From contig JAFTGB010000052.1 of assembly GCA_017458125.1 (NCBI GenBank), positions 1 through 64,000 on the forward strand: a DNA stretch of 64,000 nt, read 5' to 3'. This DNA is from Prevotella sp. (GTDB lineage: Bacteria > Bacteroidota > Bacteroidia > Bacteroidales > Bacteroidaceae). Each line of letters starts with the position of its first letter. The first letter of the stretch is position 1. Positions 15,642 through 23,909 of the stretch are shown here, piece by piece. The notes beneath the pieces are model-generated. The model did no database searches. It was not told the origin of the DNA and saw nothing but the letters and a program-made list of their open reading frames with translations. The translations under genes were made by a program, and so were the position numbers.

Positions 15642-16637
15642 TTATTTTTCTACCTTCTTACTTCTTAACGTTATCACCACAATTTCGCCCGGCATGTTGA
15701 GTCGGAAAGGAATGAGACCGCCCACGCCAGTTGATACATACATGGCTCGGGAACCCTCGCGGTCCCAGCCACCCCAGACATCGTAGGTAAACGACGAAGG
15801 CGACCAGCCGAAGAGCGAGAACTGTCCGCCATGGGTGTGACCACTGAGCGTCAGCTGGGCGTGACACTCGGGCAGAATCTTCTTGCGCCAAGCCGTGGGG
15901 TCGTGCTGCAACATCAGGATGAAAGGCTGACTGAGCGCTGGCGTCGGGTGAGTGACGTGCAGGCCGGCCAACGTCTTCTTGACATCGCCCAGACGCGGCA
16001 TACGCTTCAACGTGCCCCAGTTCTCCATGCCGGCAATGACAATGGAGTCGGTGTCGCGGCGCAGCACCCGGTGTTCGTTGAGCAAGAGGGTCCATCCCAC
16101 TTGACGTTCGTACTGTTCGGTCTGCTGGACCATGTGGGCCTTAGTGCGCTCGTCGCAGTCGAGATAGGTGGGGTAGTCGTGGTTGCCCATGATGCTGAAA
16201 ACGCCGTCAGGGGCATGGAGCTGTCGCAGGATGGACAGCTGGGGGCGCAGCTCGTCAGGGCGCAAGTTCTCCAAGTCGCCGGTGAAGACAATGGCATCGG
16301 CCCGCTGGGCGTTGATGCTATCGACAACCCGTTGCAGCAGTCGCTGGCGGCTGCCCTCGTAGCTGCCCACATGAGCGTCGGAGAACTGTACGATGCGGTA
16401 GCCGTCGAACGAGGCGGGCAGGTCGGCACTGGCGAACTCGATGTGGCGGACTTCCAACTGTGCGAAGCCCACGAAGTGGCCATAGAGCACGAGGCTCCAT
16501 ATCAGCAACGCGCAGGCACCGGCACAGCGGCGCCAATAGCGTCGCGGAGCAAGCCAGCGGCAAAGGAGTGCGAAGACCAGGGGGACGACGACGAGTCCCA
16601 TGATGAAGAAAAACGGTATGGCGTAACGAGCTATCAT
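15642..16637 (-). CDS. Membrane-anchored metallophosphoesterase
   Basis: Calcineurin-like phosphoesterase with two divalent metals, 331 residues. Two N-terminal membrane helices (about 7-55) precede the catalytic domain, which shows all blocks in order: FSDAHVGS, VFTGDLENL, MGNHDYP, LMLQHDP and LSGHTHGGQ. The arrangement matches the YkuE/YaeI type, in which lipid-linked phosphates are candidate substrates. Its neighbours plsC and the polyprenol glycosyltransferase make a lipid role plausible (inference). Confidence 0.85.
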   Translation of the reverse strand: MIARYAIPFFFIMGLVVVPLVFALLCRWLAPRRYWRRCAGACALLIWSLVLYGHFVGFAQLEVRHIEFASADLPASFDGYRIVQFSDAHVGSYEGSRQRLLQRVVDSINAQRADAIVFTGDLENLRPDELRPQLSILRQLHAPDGVFSIMGNHDYPTYLDCDERTKAHMVQQTEQYERQVGWTLLLNEHRVLRRDTDSIVIAGMENWGTLKRMPRLGDVKKTLAGLHVTHPTPALSQPFILMLQHDPTAWRKKILPECHAQLTLSGHTHGGQFSLFGWSPSSFTYDVWGGWDREGSRAMYVSTGVGGLIPFRLNMPGEIVVITLRSKKVEK

Positions 16638-16676
16638 GTTTATTTACGATTTAACGATTTACTATTTACGATTTAA
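16638..16676. repeat. Heptamer repeats TTTACGA between operon genes
   Basis: Units TTTACGA, TTTAACGA, TTTACTA and TTTACGA follow each other between the stop of the MetH activation-domain gene and the phosphoesterase start. It is the same word family (AAATCGT/AAATAGT) that is inserted in frame in rsgA and mnmA. Confidence 0.7.
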
Positions 16677-17488
16677 AGGTTAGAGGCCAGAAACTTGCGC
16701 ACGACTTCAAGAGGCAGTCCGCGACGGCGGGCATAGTCGACGAGCTGGTCCTGTCCTATTCTGCCCAACGTGAAGTAACGGGCAGCGGGGTGAGCCATCA
16801 GCAGTCCTGACACACTGGCATGGGGTTTCATGGCACCACTCTCGGTGAGCCGGATACCGATCTGGCGCATACCAATCAGCTCGTCAAGCAGGAAGTTCAG
16901 ACTGGTGTCAGGCAACGACGGATAACCTACGGCAGGACGGATGCCCTGAAACTTCTCGACGTGCAACTCCTGCATGGACAACTGTTCGTCAGGAGCATAG
17001 CCCCAGTAGGTCTTACGCACCTGCTCGTGCATGCGCTCGGCCATGGCCTCAGCTAACCTGTCGGCCAAGAGCTGGACCATCATGCGCTGGTAGTCGTCGC
17101 GGTTGAAGTCGGTCTCTAACCCATGGTCAACGCTGGTGGCAAAAACGCCTATTCTGGCGGTAAGGGATTGCAGACGGGCATCGGAATGGCCGTCACGGGG
17201 AGCAATGAAGTCGGACAGGCACAGGAAGTCGCTGTCTTCCTGCTGCTGGCGAAGCATGGGTAGCCGATGGGTACCCACCACTATGTCGTCACCCTCGGCG
17301 TATGCCTCAAAGAGTTCAAAGAGCGCATAGACATGGTAACGGCCCTGCAACCGAGTGAGCGTCTGTTCGGCTTCCTGACGCAGAGACTGCTTGTCGGCCT
17401 CGGACTTGTTGTGCATTCCCCAGGCGTAGAAGAAGTAGTCCCAGTTGATGTAGGGAGCCACATCGCTGATGTCGCAGGTGATGGTCAT
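16673..17488 (-). CDS. Stand-alone methionine synthase reactivation domain (MetH C-terminal)
   Basis: A 271-residue protein equal to the B12-dependent methionine synthase activation domain alone. Seen: GIRPAVGYPSLPD, IRLTESGAMKPHASVSG, HPAARYF, and GRIGQDQLVDYARRRG, which bind AdoMet and contact cobalamin during reductive methylation. In canonical MetH this is the last module of a roughly 1,200-residue chain; here it is separate, so it should serve a shortened MetH encoded elsewhere. Its ATG overlaps the dihydroorotase stop codon (ATGA), implying translational coupling. An upstream in-frame extension would be inside the pyrC coding region and is rejected. Confidence 0.85.
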   Translation of the reverse strand: MTITCDISDVAPYINWDYFFYAWGMHNKSEADKQSLRQEAEQTLTRLQGRYHVYALFELFEAYAEGDDIVVGTHRLPMLRQQQEDSDFLCLSDFIAPRDGHSDARLQSLTARIGVFATSVDHGLETDFNRDDYQRMMVQLLADRLAEAMAERMHEQVRKTYWGYAPDEQLSMQELHVEKFQGIRPAVGYPSLPDTSLNFLLDELIGMRQIGIRLTESGAMKPHASVSGLLMAHPAARYFTLGRIGQDQLVDYARRRGLPLEVVRKFLASNL

Positions 17489-18879
17489 AGGTCGTGACTG
17501 AAACTGATTTCCTCGCCCGTCACGCCTGGCACGACATGGCCGTCGGCATAAACCGTCCGGCCGTTGCAGAGCGTACGCTCCACACGCCACTGGTACTGGT
17601 GGTCCTCAACGGGACTCCACTGGCACTTGCTCAGGATGATGTCCTTGGTAACCGTCCAAGGTGCATGGGGACGCACAATAGTCAGGTCGGCCTTGTAGCC
17701 CTTACGGATAAAGCCACGCTGGCAAACGCCGAACAGGCGGGCGGGGTTATGGCACATCAGTTCGACAAGACGTTCTAACGACAGCACACCGGCATCCACC
17801 AGTTCGAGCATCGTCACTAACGAGAACTGCACCATCGGCATGCCGCTGGCTGCACGGGCACAGCCGCCCTGCTTCTGAGACAAGAGGTGGGGGGCATGGT
17901 CGGTAGCAACGACGCTGATGCGCCCGTCGGTAAGTGCCTGACGCAACAGGAACTGGTCGACGGGTGTCTTGATGGCGGGGTTCACCTTGATGCGCGCCCC
18001 TAACTGCTCGTGGTCGAGTTGGGTAAAGAACAGATGACCGACACAGGCTTCGGCAGTAACCATAGGAAGCGGGGTGTCTGACGCAGCACTTCCATGGGCA
18101 GGCTGAGGGTCAAACAGTTCTAACTCTTCTGCCGTAGAGACATGGGCTACATGCAGGCGCGTATCATACTGACGAGCCAGCTGGACGGCCTTACGGGTAG
18201 AAGCCAGACAAGCCTCCTCGCTGCGTATCATGGCGTGGAGACTGACAGGCGGGTCTTCGCCCCAGGCCTCTTGCGCGGCAGCCATGTTGCGGTTGATGAT
18301 GGCGGTATCTTCGCAGTGTACCATCAGCGGCAGTTTGCAGGTTTTGAAGATGCGCTCCAGCGACTGCTGCCTGTCAACAAGCATATTGCCCGTCGAGGAA
18401 CCCATGAAAAGTTTCACACCCGGAATGCGGCTGGCATCCAACAGGCGGAAGGTGTCGGCATTGTCGTTGGTGGCTCCATAAAAAAAGGAGTAGTTGACGA
18501 CACTGTGCTGACGGGCACGCTCGAACTTGTCGGCAAGGGTTTCAAGCGTTGTGGTCTGGGGCACACAGTTGGGCATGTCGAAATAGCAGGTGACACCACC
18601 GGCTGCTGCGGCACGGCTCTCAGAGGCTATGTCGGCCTTCTGAGTGAGTCCGGGCTCACGGAAATGCACATGGTCGTCAATGATGCCGGGTAAGACGTAG
18701 CAGCCTGAGGCATCAATCGTGTCGTCGAACGATGCTTCAGGCTGTTCTTTCGTGATATCAATGATGTTACCGTCCTGAATGACGATGTTGGCATCCTGCA
18801 CATGACCGTCACTGACAAGCCGTCCTCCACGGACAAGCGTACGGCAACCTTGAGACTTGGGCACGTCACCTGTCTTCAT
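17485..18879 (-). CDS. pyrC: Dihydroorotase
   Basis: Zinc-dependent amidohydrolase that closes carbamoyl-aspartate to dihydroorotate in pyrimidine synthesis. The 464 residues fit the class I type. Seen: DDHVHFREPGLTQKADI with the metal-binding HxH, a central HCED and HVST, and VATDHAPH with the catalytic Asp. Both ends are coupled by four-base ATGA overlaps: to the lipoprotein gene upstream and the MetH activation-domain gene downstream. An allantoinase or hydantoinase is the main alternative, but the HFREPG context favours dihydroorotase. Confidence 0.9.
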   Translation of the reverse strand: MKTGDVPKSQGCRTLVRGGRLVSDGHVQDANIVIQDGNIIDITKEQPEASFDDTIDASGCYVLPGIIDDHVHFREPGLTQKADIASESRAAAAGGVTCYFDMPNCVPQTTTLETLADKFERARQHSVVNYSFFYGATNDNADTFRLLDASRIPGVKLFMGSSTGNMLVDRQQSLERIFKTCKLPLMVHCEDTAIINRNMAAAQEAWGEDPPVSLHAMIRSEEACLASTRKAVQLARQYDTRLHVAHVSTAEELELFDPQPAHGSAASDTPLPMVTAEACVGHLFFTQLDHEQLGARIKVNPAIKTPVDQFLLRQALTDGRISVVATDHAPHLLSQKQGGCARAASGMPMVQFSLVTMLELVDAGVLSLERLVELMCHNPARLFGVCQRGFIRKGYKADLTIVRPHAPWTVTKDIILSKCQWSPVEDHQYQWRVERTLCNGRTVYADGHVVPGVTGEEISFSHDL

Positions 18880-19646
18880 GGCTGGGGAGCATTCGTCAAG
18901 GGCGCAGGCTTTGGCGGTGCCACACTGTCAGCAGGCGCCGCGGCCGTCTCGCTCAGTCCGTTCATGCGGTTCTCGTTCTCCTGCGCGGCACGATAGTATT
19001 CGCGGACGTATGGATCGTCCTTGAATTTCTGGGTTGCCTTCGACATGATGTACTCTATCTGCGGCGTCAAGACGGGAAAACGATACTGGCTGGTAATCAT
19101 CATGAAGACACCCGGGCCCAGAACGTTGTCGAAATTGGCCTCGATGAACTTGGTCACCAGGTCGTCTTCGGCTGCAGTGATTTGTGCGGCCTCGGCATTG
19201 AGCTGCTCAGCGATGGACTGTTCGTCAATGCCATCCAGAATCATCTGGTTCTGCTTGTGGCCAAGTTCGTTCATCTGATTGATGAGCTGGTTGTGACGGT
19301 CTATGAACTTGTAAAGGCTGTCGTTAAGCGGAGTGCCGCCAACACTGGGGCCGGCAGGACCTATCTTCACCGTGATGTCGCCTTCCTCCAGCACAACAGG
19401 CATGATACTCTCGTCGTCCATAAAGAGGTTGGCCATGCGCACGGAGTCCAGCAGACCGGCAAAGTGGAACTCGCCGTGAACGACGTCGCAGGAGTCAATG
19501 TTTCTCACCTCTCCCGACTTGACTGCCTTGAGGTAGAGTTTGCTTCCGTCAAGTGCTGTGACCGATGACGAACCGGTCACATTATAGGAGCTTGCACAGG
19601 ATGTCAAAGCCATCACGATGACAGAAGCACAAAGTATCTTGTTCAT
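18876..19646 (-). CDS. DUF4369 lipoprotein
   Basis: A 256-residue envelope lipoprotein: signal ending in MALTSC, with the lipidated Cys near 17. The N-terminal half fits the DUF4369 beta-domain common in Bacteroidetes (LYLKAVKSGEVRNIDSCDVVHGEFHFAG); in longer relatives this domain precedes a thioredoxin fold, absent here. The rest is helical and acidic, with a C-terminal Pro/Ala-rich tail. Function unknown. It is the first gene of the operon with pyrC, with a promoter box 36 bases upstream. Confidence 0.8.
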   Translation of the reverse strand: MNKILCASVIVMALTSCASSYNVTGSSSVTALDGSKLYLKAVKSGEVRNIDSCDVVHGEFHFAGLLDSVRMANLFMDDESIMPVVLEEGDITVKIGPAGPSVGGTPLNDSLYKFIDRHNQLINQMNELGHKQNQMILDGIDEQSIAEQLNAEAAQITAAEDDLVTKFIEANFDNVLGPGVFMMITSQYRFPVLTPQIEYIMSKATQKFKDDPYVREYYRAAQENENRMNGLSETAAAPADSVAPPKPAPLTNAPQP

Positions 19647-19681
19647 AAACCGTATTTGTTTTCTTTAGTTTTTTCTGCCGA

Positions 19682-19689
19682 CAAAAGTA
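19682..19689 (-). promoter_or_regulatory. -7 box of the DUF4369-pyrC operon
   Basis: TActTTTG on the minus strand, 36 bases before the ATG at 19646. Confidence 0.7.
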
Positions 19690-19748
19690 CAACGTAATAT
19701 CGAAATAAGAAAAAATATTTGCGCAATTTAAAACATTTGCGCAAATAT

Positions 19749-20150
19749 TTAGCGTTTTTTTGCCTCTTTTTCCAATTCGTTAGCAATTCGGTGGCTTGTG
19801 TAAAGCTGCAAGATGGCTGCGACAAGCAGCACGACAATCCAATTGTTGTGCACATATTTGATGTAGGACAGATAGTCGAGTCCCAGAAAATTGGACTGAC
19901 CGGCAAGCATCAGCAGGGCGGCTACCAAGAAGAGAACGTCGCTGACAAGCACCATGCGGCGCAAGCGGCGGATGACAAAGTTACGGCCATTGTAGCGCTG
20001 CCGCATCTGAACAGCAGCAAACAGCACGGCACCAGGGGCAAAGAGATAGGGTGCCCACGACTGAAGAAACAGGCTGGCACCAGAGCCTGCCACCATCAGC
20101 AGCCCGCCTAAAAGCATCAGGAGCGTCTCCCACTTACTCAGCTGTTCCAT
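19749..20150 (-). CDS. Small four-helix membrane protein
   Basis: 133 residues with four strongly hydrophobic segments (about 9-30, 33-46, 68-85 and 102-120) and a basic, coiled C-terminus (RIANELEKEAKKR). I do not recognise a named family. It overlaps the 3' end of the DivIC/FtsB-like gene by 17 bases and must be translated from the same transcript. In Bacteroidales such a protein is often found beside the septum initiator gene (general impression, unverified). Confidence 0.7.
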   Translation of the reverse strand: MEQLSKWETLLMLLGGLLMVAGSGASLFLQSWAPYLFAPGAVLFAAVQMRQRYNGRNFVIRRLRRMVLVSDVLFLVAALLMLAGQSNFLGLDYLSYIKYVHNNWIVVLLVAAILQLYTSHRIANELEKEAKKR

Positions 20151-20475
20151 TGGTCAACGTGTTTCGGGGGTCATCGCTGAGCACGAAGATGTCCTCATCG
20201 TCAGCTTTCATGAAATATCGTTCGCGAGCTATCTTCTCCATGGCCTTAGGGTCGCTGTCCAACATGCGGATGCGCTCCAGGTTGCGCTTGTTCTGCTCAA
20301 CATACTTGTCTATCTCGACCTGAAGCTCGCCAATGCGCTGCTTGTTCTGGAAATGATGCCACACGCTGCTCTCGTCCACGAAACCGATAAGCACCACGGC
20401 AAAAAGGGCCACTACAACGTATTTGAGAGCCTTGATGCGGGCTATGCGCCCTAAAAACGACTTTAGTTTTTTCAT
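20134..20475 (-). CDS. Septum formation initiator family protein (DivIC/FtsB-like)
   Basis: Bitopic cell-division protein, 113 residues: a short basic N-terminus, one membrane helix (about 18-36: YVVVALFAVVLIGFV), then a coiled coil (about 45-80: RIGELQVEIDKYVEQNKRN) and the family ending ARERYFMKADDEDIFV. Known members bridge FtsL and FtsQ at the septum. The ATG at 20475 is chosen because the next upstream in-frame start is TTG. The promoter box lies at 20496-20503. Confidence 0.88.
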   Translation of the reverse strand: MKKLKSFLGRIARIKALKYVVVALFAVVLIGFVDESSVWHHFQNKQRIGELQVEIDKYVEQNKRNLERIRMLDSDPKAMEKIARERYFMKADDEDIFVLSDDPRNTLTNGTAE

Positions 20476-20495
20476 CTTCAATGTCTTTTCGGTTG

Positions 20496-20503
20496 CAAAA
20501 ATA
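20496..20503 (-). promoter_or_regulatory. -7 box of the DivIC-like gene
   Basis: TAttTTTG on the minus strand, 20 bases before the ATG. It is divergent from the dnaX promoter, with GTTTAGA heptamers (20510-20545) between them. Confidence 0.7.
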
Positions 20504-20546
20504 CAAAAAGTTTAGAGTTTAACGTAAAGAGTTTAGAGAAATTTAG

Positions 20547-20554
20547 TACCTTTG
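20547..20554 (+). promoter_or_regulatory. -7 box of dnaX
   Basis: TAccTTTG, 21 bases before the dnaX ATG. Confidence 0.8.
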
Positions 20555-20575
20555 TAGGCAAATTCTAAAAAAAAC

Positions 20576-22357
20576 ATGGAAGAATATATCGTATCAGCGC
20601 GAAAATACCGCCCTACTTCCTTTGACACCGTTGTAGGGCAACAAGCGCTCACCACCACGCTGAAGAATGCCGTCAAGAGCGGTAAGCTGGCTCACGCCTA
20701 CCTGTTCTGCGGTCCGCGTGGCGTTGGCAAAACCACCTGCGCACGTATCTTCGCCAAAGCTATCAATTGCATGACACCCACCAACGACGGGGAAGCATGC
20801 GGCCACTGCGAAAGCTGTCAGGCGTTTAACGAGCAACGGTCGTTCAACATCTTTGAACTTGACGCCGCCTCCAACAATAGCGTTGAGCACATCAAGACGC
20901 TGATGGAGCAGACACGCATACCGCCGCAGGTCGGCAAATACAAAGTGTTTATCATCGACGAGGTGCACATGCTGTCTACAGCGGCCTTCAACGCCTTCCT
21001 TAAAACACTCGAAGAACCGCCTGCACACGTCATCTTCATTCTCGCCACCACCGAAAAGCACAAAATACTGCCTACCATCCTGAGTCGCTGCCAGATTTAC
21101 GACTTTGAACGGATGACGGTGCGCAACACCATCGATCACCTGAAGTCTGTGGCCAAACAGGAAGGCATCACCTACGAGGAAGAGGCTCTCGCTGTCATCG
21201 CCGAGAAGGCTGACGGCGGCATGCGCGATGCCCTCAGCATCTTTGACCAGGCAGCATCGTTCTGTCAAGGCAACATCACGTATCAAAAGGTGATTGAAGA
21301 CCTGAACGTGCTGGACTCCGAGAACTACTTCCAAATTATTGACCTTGCCCTGGATAACAAGGTCAGCGACATCATGGTGCTTCTTAACAGCATCATCAAC
21401 AAGGGATTTGACGGCGGACTGCTCATACAAGGCCTGGCCAAGCACGTCCGTAACGTGATGATGGCCAAGGACGAACAGACATTGCCGCTGCTGGAGGTGA
21501 GCGACCAACAGCGTGAACGCTACCGCCTACAAGCAGGCAAGTGCCAACAACCGTTCCTCTACCAGGCACTGAGACTGATGAACCAGTGCGACATTCAGTA
21601 TCGGCAGTCCTCCAACAAGCGTTTGCTGGTGGAACTGACGCTCATCGAGATTGCTCAGATTACCCAGCCCGAGCAGATGCCCGGAGAGGGTAAATCGCAG
21701 GATGTGCCTGGCAGTGGGCGTAGGCCCAGAAGATTGAAATCCCTGTTTAAGCACCTGATGCAACAGCCTCAGCCCAAGAAAGCAGCCCCGCAGGTAGCTG
21801 CGGCTGAGCCTGTGCACCAACCCCAAGTGAACGTTCCCCAATCCGCCCCAACTGCTACTCCTCCTACAGCAGCACGCCCAAGACTCAAGAACAGCATCAG
21901 TTTCTCATGGAACAACATAAGAAACACTGGAAACAAGAACAGCTCCACCGGCACGGAGGATGCTAAAAGCAACAACACGACCAACAACGAGCAACGCAAC
22001 TTCGACCAGCAGGAACTGGAACTGGAATGGCTCTCCATGTGCAACCGGATGCCTCATCACCTCAGTGGCATAGCAACGCGCATGAAGAACATGAGCCTCA
22101 CCATTCTGGACTTTCCAGCCATTGAGGTTGTAGTGGAAAACCAGCTCGCCATGGAACAGATGGAGCAGATTAAAGCCAAAATCGTCAACACGCTGAAGCT
22201 GCATCTTCACAATGACGGCATCACCATGACCATGCGCGTTGCCGAACACCAGGAGGCGGAAAAGATTCTTAACCGCAGGGAACAGTATGAGGTGATGGAA
22301 AAAGAAAATCCCTCAGTCGCTAAACTGAGGGAACTCCTTGATTTACAGCTGGCATAA
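20576..22357 (+). CDS. dnaX: DNA polymerase III subunit gamma/tau
   Basis: ATPase of the clamp loader that also ties together the replicative polymerases; 593 residues. Walker A GPRGVGKT (46-53); zinc-binding cysteines 65, 75, 78 and 81; Walker B-type IIDEVHML; and sensor region LSRCQIYDF. Domain III covers about 240-365. A Pro/Gln/Ala-rich linker (about 370-440) precedes a C-terminal domain of about 130 residues (ELEWLSMCNRMPHHLSG onward), so this is the tau form. I saw no obvious slippery A-run that would produce a gamma form. Confidence 0.94.
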   Translation: MEEYIVSARKYRPTSFDTVVGQQALTTTLKNAVKSGKLAHAYLFCGPRGVGKTTCARIFAKAINCMTPTNDGEACGHCESCQAFNEQRSFNIFELDAASNNSVEHIKTLMEQTRIPPQVGKYKVFIIDEVHMLSTAAFNAFLKTLEEPPAHVIFILATTEKHKILPTILSRCQIYDFERMTVRNTIDHLKSVAKQEGITYEEEALAVIAEKADGGMRDALSIFDQAASFCQGNITYQKVIEDLNVLDSENYFQIIDLALDNKVSDIMVLLNSIINKGFDGGLLIQGLAKHVRNVMMAKDEQTLPLLEVSDQQRERYRLQAGKCQQPFLYQALRLMNQCDIQYRQSSNKRLLVELTLIEIAQITQPEQMPGEGKSQDVPGSGRRPRRLKSLFKHLMQQPQPKKAAPQVAAAEPVHQPQVNVPQSAPTATPPTAARPRLKNSISFSWNNIRNTGNKNSSTGTEDAKSNNTTNNEQRNFDQQELELEWLSMCNRMPHHLSGIATRMKNMSLTILDFPAIEVVVENQLAMEQMEQIKAKIVNTLKLHLHNDGITMTMRVAEHQEAEKILNRREQYEVMEKENPSVAKLRELLDLQLA

Positions 22358-22390
22358 GCCCCAGAGGACAGTCCGTACTGCCTCATCCTA

Positions 22391-23428
22391 TTATATAAGC
22401 TGCATGCCTAACTTCTTGCACTCGGCACGCATGTCGTCGGGCCAGATAGAGGCCTGTATCTCGCCTATATGCCCTTTATGCAGCAACACCATGCAAAGAC
22501 GACTCTGCCCAATGCCGCCTCCGATGGTCAGAGGAAGCTCGTCATTCAGCAGCTTCTGATGGAAGTAGAGCGACTTACGCTCCTCCTTTCCCTCAATCTG
22601 CAGCTGGCGCAGCAACGACTCCTTGTCGACACGGATACCCATGGACGACAGCTCGAACGAGCGGCCTAACACCGGATACCATATCAGAATATCACCATTC
22701 AGCCCGGCAAGTCCATTCTCGCCGACAGTCGACCAGTCGTCGTAGTCAGGCGCACGGCCGTCGTGCTTTTCGCCATTGGCCAATTTGCCACCAATACCTA
22801 TTATAAATACGGCACCGTATTTCTCGCAGATAGCATCCTCACGCTCCTTGGGCGACTTGTCCGGATACATCTGAAGCAGTTCCTCAGCATGGATGAAGGT
22901 AATCTTCTCAGGCAAGAAAGGCTTGATTTGAGGATAGGTCTCACAGGTGAGGTACTCCGTACGCCGAATAGCGGCATAGATGCGCTCTACCACATTCTTC
23001 AGATAAGCCACCGTGCGCTGCTCACGCGTAATCACGGCTTCCCAGTCCCACTGGTCGACATACAGCGAATGCAGGTTGTCCAACTCCTCGTCGGCACGGA
23101 TGGCATTCATGTCAGTGTATATGCCATAACCGGGTTCAATCTTATACTCTGCTAACGTAAGACGCTTCCATTTGGCCAAAGAATGAACCACCTCGGCACG
23201 GGCATCACCCAAGTCCTTGATGGGAAAGCTGACAGCACGCTCCACACCGTTCAGGTCGTCGTTGATGCCTAAGCCCTGAAGCACGAAAAGCGGTGCCGTC
23301 ACCCTGCGCAGGCGCAATTCCGTAGATATGTTCTGTTGAAAGAATTCCTTAATCAGCTTAATGCCCTGCTCTGTCTGCTTTGTATCCAGCAGGGGCTCAT
23401 AACCCAGAGGTTTAATCAGTTGACTCAT
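22391..23428 (-). CDS. asnA: Aspartate-ammonia ligase (asparagine synthetase A)
   Basis: Makes asparagine from aspartate, ammonia and ATP in the cytoplasm; the fold resembles a class II aminoacyl-tRNA synthetase. The 345 residues match AsnA along the chain: VTAPLFVLQGLGINDDLNGVE in pieces, EVVHSLAKWKR, GIYTDMNAIRADE, DQWDWE, and the late GIGQSR. It is convergent with dnaX and has its own promoter, which diverges from the tRNA gene. Confidence 0.94.
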   Translation of the reverse strand: MSQLIKPLGYEPLLDTKQTEQGIKLIKEFFQQNISTELRLRRVTAPLFVLQGLGINDDLNGVERAVSFPIKDLGDARAEVVHSLAKWKRLTLAEYKIEPGYGIYTDMNAIRADEELDNLHSLYVDQWDWEAVITREQRTVAYLKNVVERIYAAIRRTEYLTCETYPQIKPFLPEKITFIHAEELLQMYPDKSPKEREDAICEKYGAVFIIGIGGKLANGEKHDGRAPDYDDWSTVGENGLAGLNGDILIWYPVLGRSFELSSMGIRVDKESLLRQLQIEGKEERKSLYFHQKLLNDELPLTIGGGIGQSRLCMVLLHKGHIGEIQASIWPDDMRAECKKLGMQLI

Positions 23429-23475
23429 CGATACTAATTTCTATTTAACGCATTGTTATTTACTATTTGTGCGTG

Positions 23476-23483
23476 CAAAGGTA
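23476..23483 (-). promoter_or_regulatory. -7 box of asnA
   Basis: TAccTTTG on the minus strand, 47 bases before the ATG at 23428. Confidence 0.75.
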
Positions 23484-23634
23484 CTACTTTTATATTAAAA
23501 CGCAAGCAGAAAACCCGATTATTTTTGCAAAACGTCACAAACTCGCCCCCTTTCGTATCACTTTGTCCCTTCAGCCCCTCGTTAACAAATCATAATTCTA
23601 CGCTTCTTCGTTCTCTATTCTCAACTAAATATAG

Positions 23635-23642
23635 TAACTTTG
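23635..23642 (+). promoter_or_regulatory. -7 box of tRNA-Arg
   Basis: TAacTTTG, 19 bases before the first base of the tRNA. Confidence 0.8.
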
Positions 23643-23661
23643 CACCTGCTTTTTCAAAACA

Positions 23662-23735
23662 GGTCCCGTAGCTTAGCTGAATAGAGCGTCAGATTCCGGT
23701 TCTGAAGGTCTTGGGTTTGAATCCCAACGGGATCA
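23662..23735 (+). tRNA. tRNA-Arg (anticodon CCG)
   Basis: Complete cloverleaf. The acceptor stem GGTCCCG pairs with CGGGATC (one G-T pair). There is a D-arm with GAGC-type pairing; the anticodon stem TCAGA/TCTGA encloses the loop TTCCGGT, so the anticodon is CCG and it reads CGG. The T-arm TTGGG/CCCAA encloses TTTGAAT. The discriminator is A, and CCA is not encoded. Its 3' 45 bases are duplicated at 32057, marking it as the integration site of the island. Confidence 0.93.
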
Positions 23736-23736
23736 C
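23691..23736 (+). other. attL, 46-bp direct repeat (tRNA 3' part)
   Basis: Runs from the anticodon stem of tRNA-Arg through the discriminator base plus one. It is identical to 32057-32102. Confidence 0.95.
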
Positions 23737-23744
23737 AACCATTT

Positions 23745-23786
23745 GATTATCGAGAATCCCAGTAAATAAAGGGCTTCTCGATAATT
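23745..23786 (+). terminator. Terminator of tRNA-Arg (element-side copy)
   Basis: ATTATCGAGAA pairs with TTCTCGATAAT, followed by TTTTC. It resembles the hairpin at 32109-32147 beyond attR closely, with scattered differences, so the element supplies a replacement terminator for the tRNA. Confidence 0.8.
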
Positions 23787-23845
23787 TTCATTCAGGGGTA
23801 TGGGCTTCCAACTTTTTGGTCTCAGTCCAACTTTTAGGGTGAAAA

Positions 23846-23897
23846 ATCGGCGCAAAATCAGCGCAAAATGCCAAAATCGGCGCAAAATCGGCGCAAA
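23846..23897 (+). repeat. Four arm-type repeats ATCRGCGCAAA before the integrase
   Basis: Copies start at 23846, 23857, 23876 and 23887 (two pairs, each with an 11-base step). A fifth copy lies at 31983-31993 near the right end. Spacing and position match arm sites bound by the N-terminal domain of tyrosine integrases. Their presence argues for the integrase start at 23910, not the in-frame ATG at 23868 that lies within them. Confidence 0.75.
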
Positions 23898-23909
23898 TTT
23901 TTAGTTAAA

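Noticed and set aside
23868-23909. Upstream in-frame ATG as integrase start
   Set aside because: It lies inside the arm-type repeats; the ATG at 23910 begins the conserved domain.
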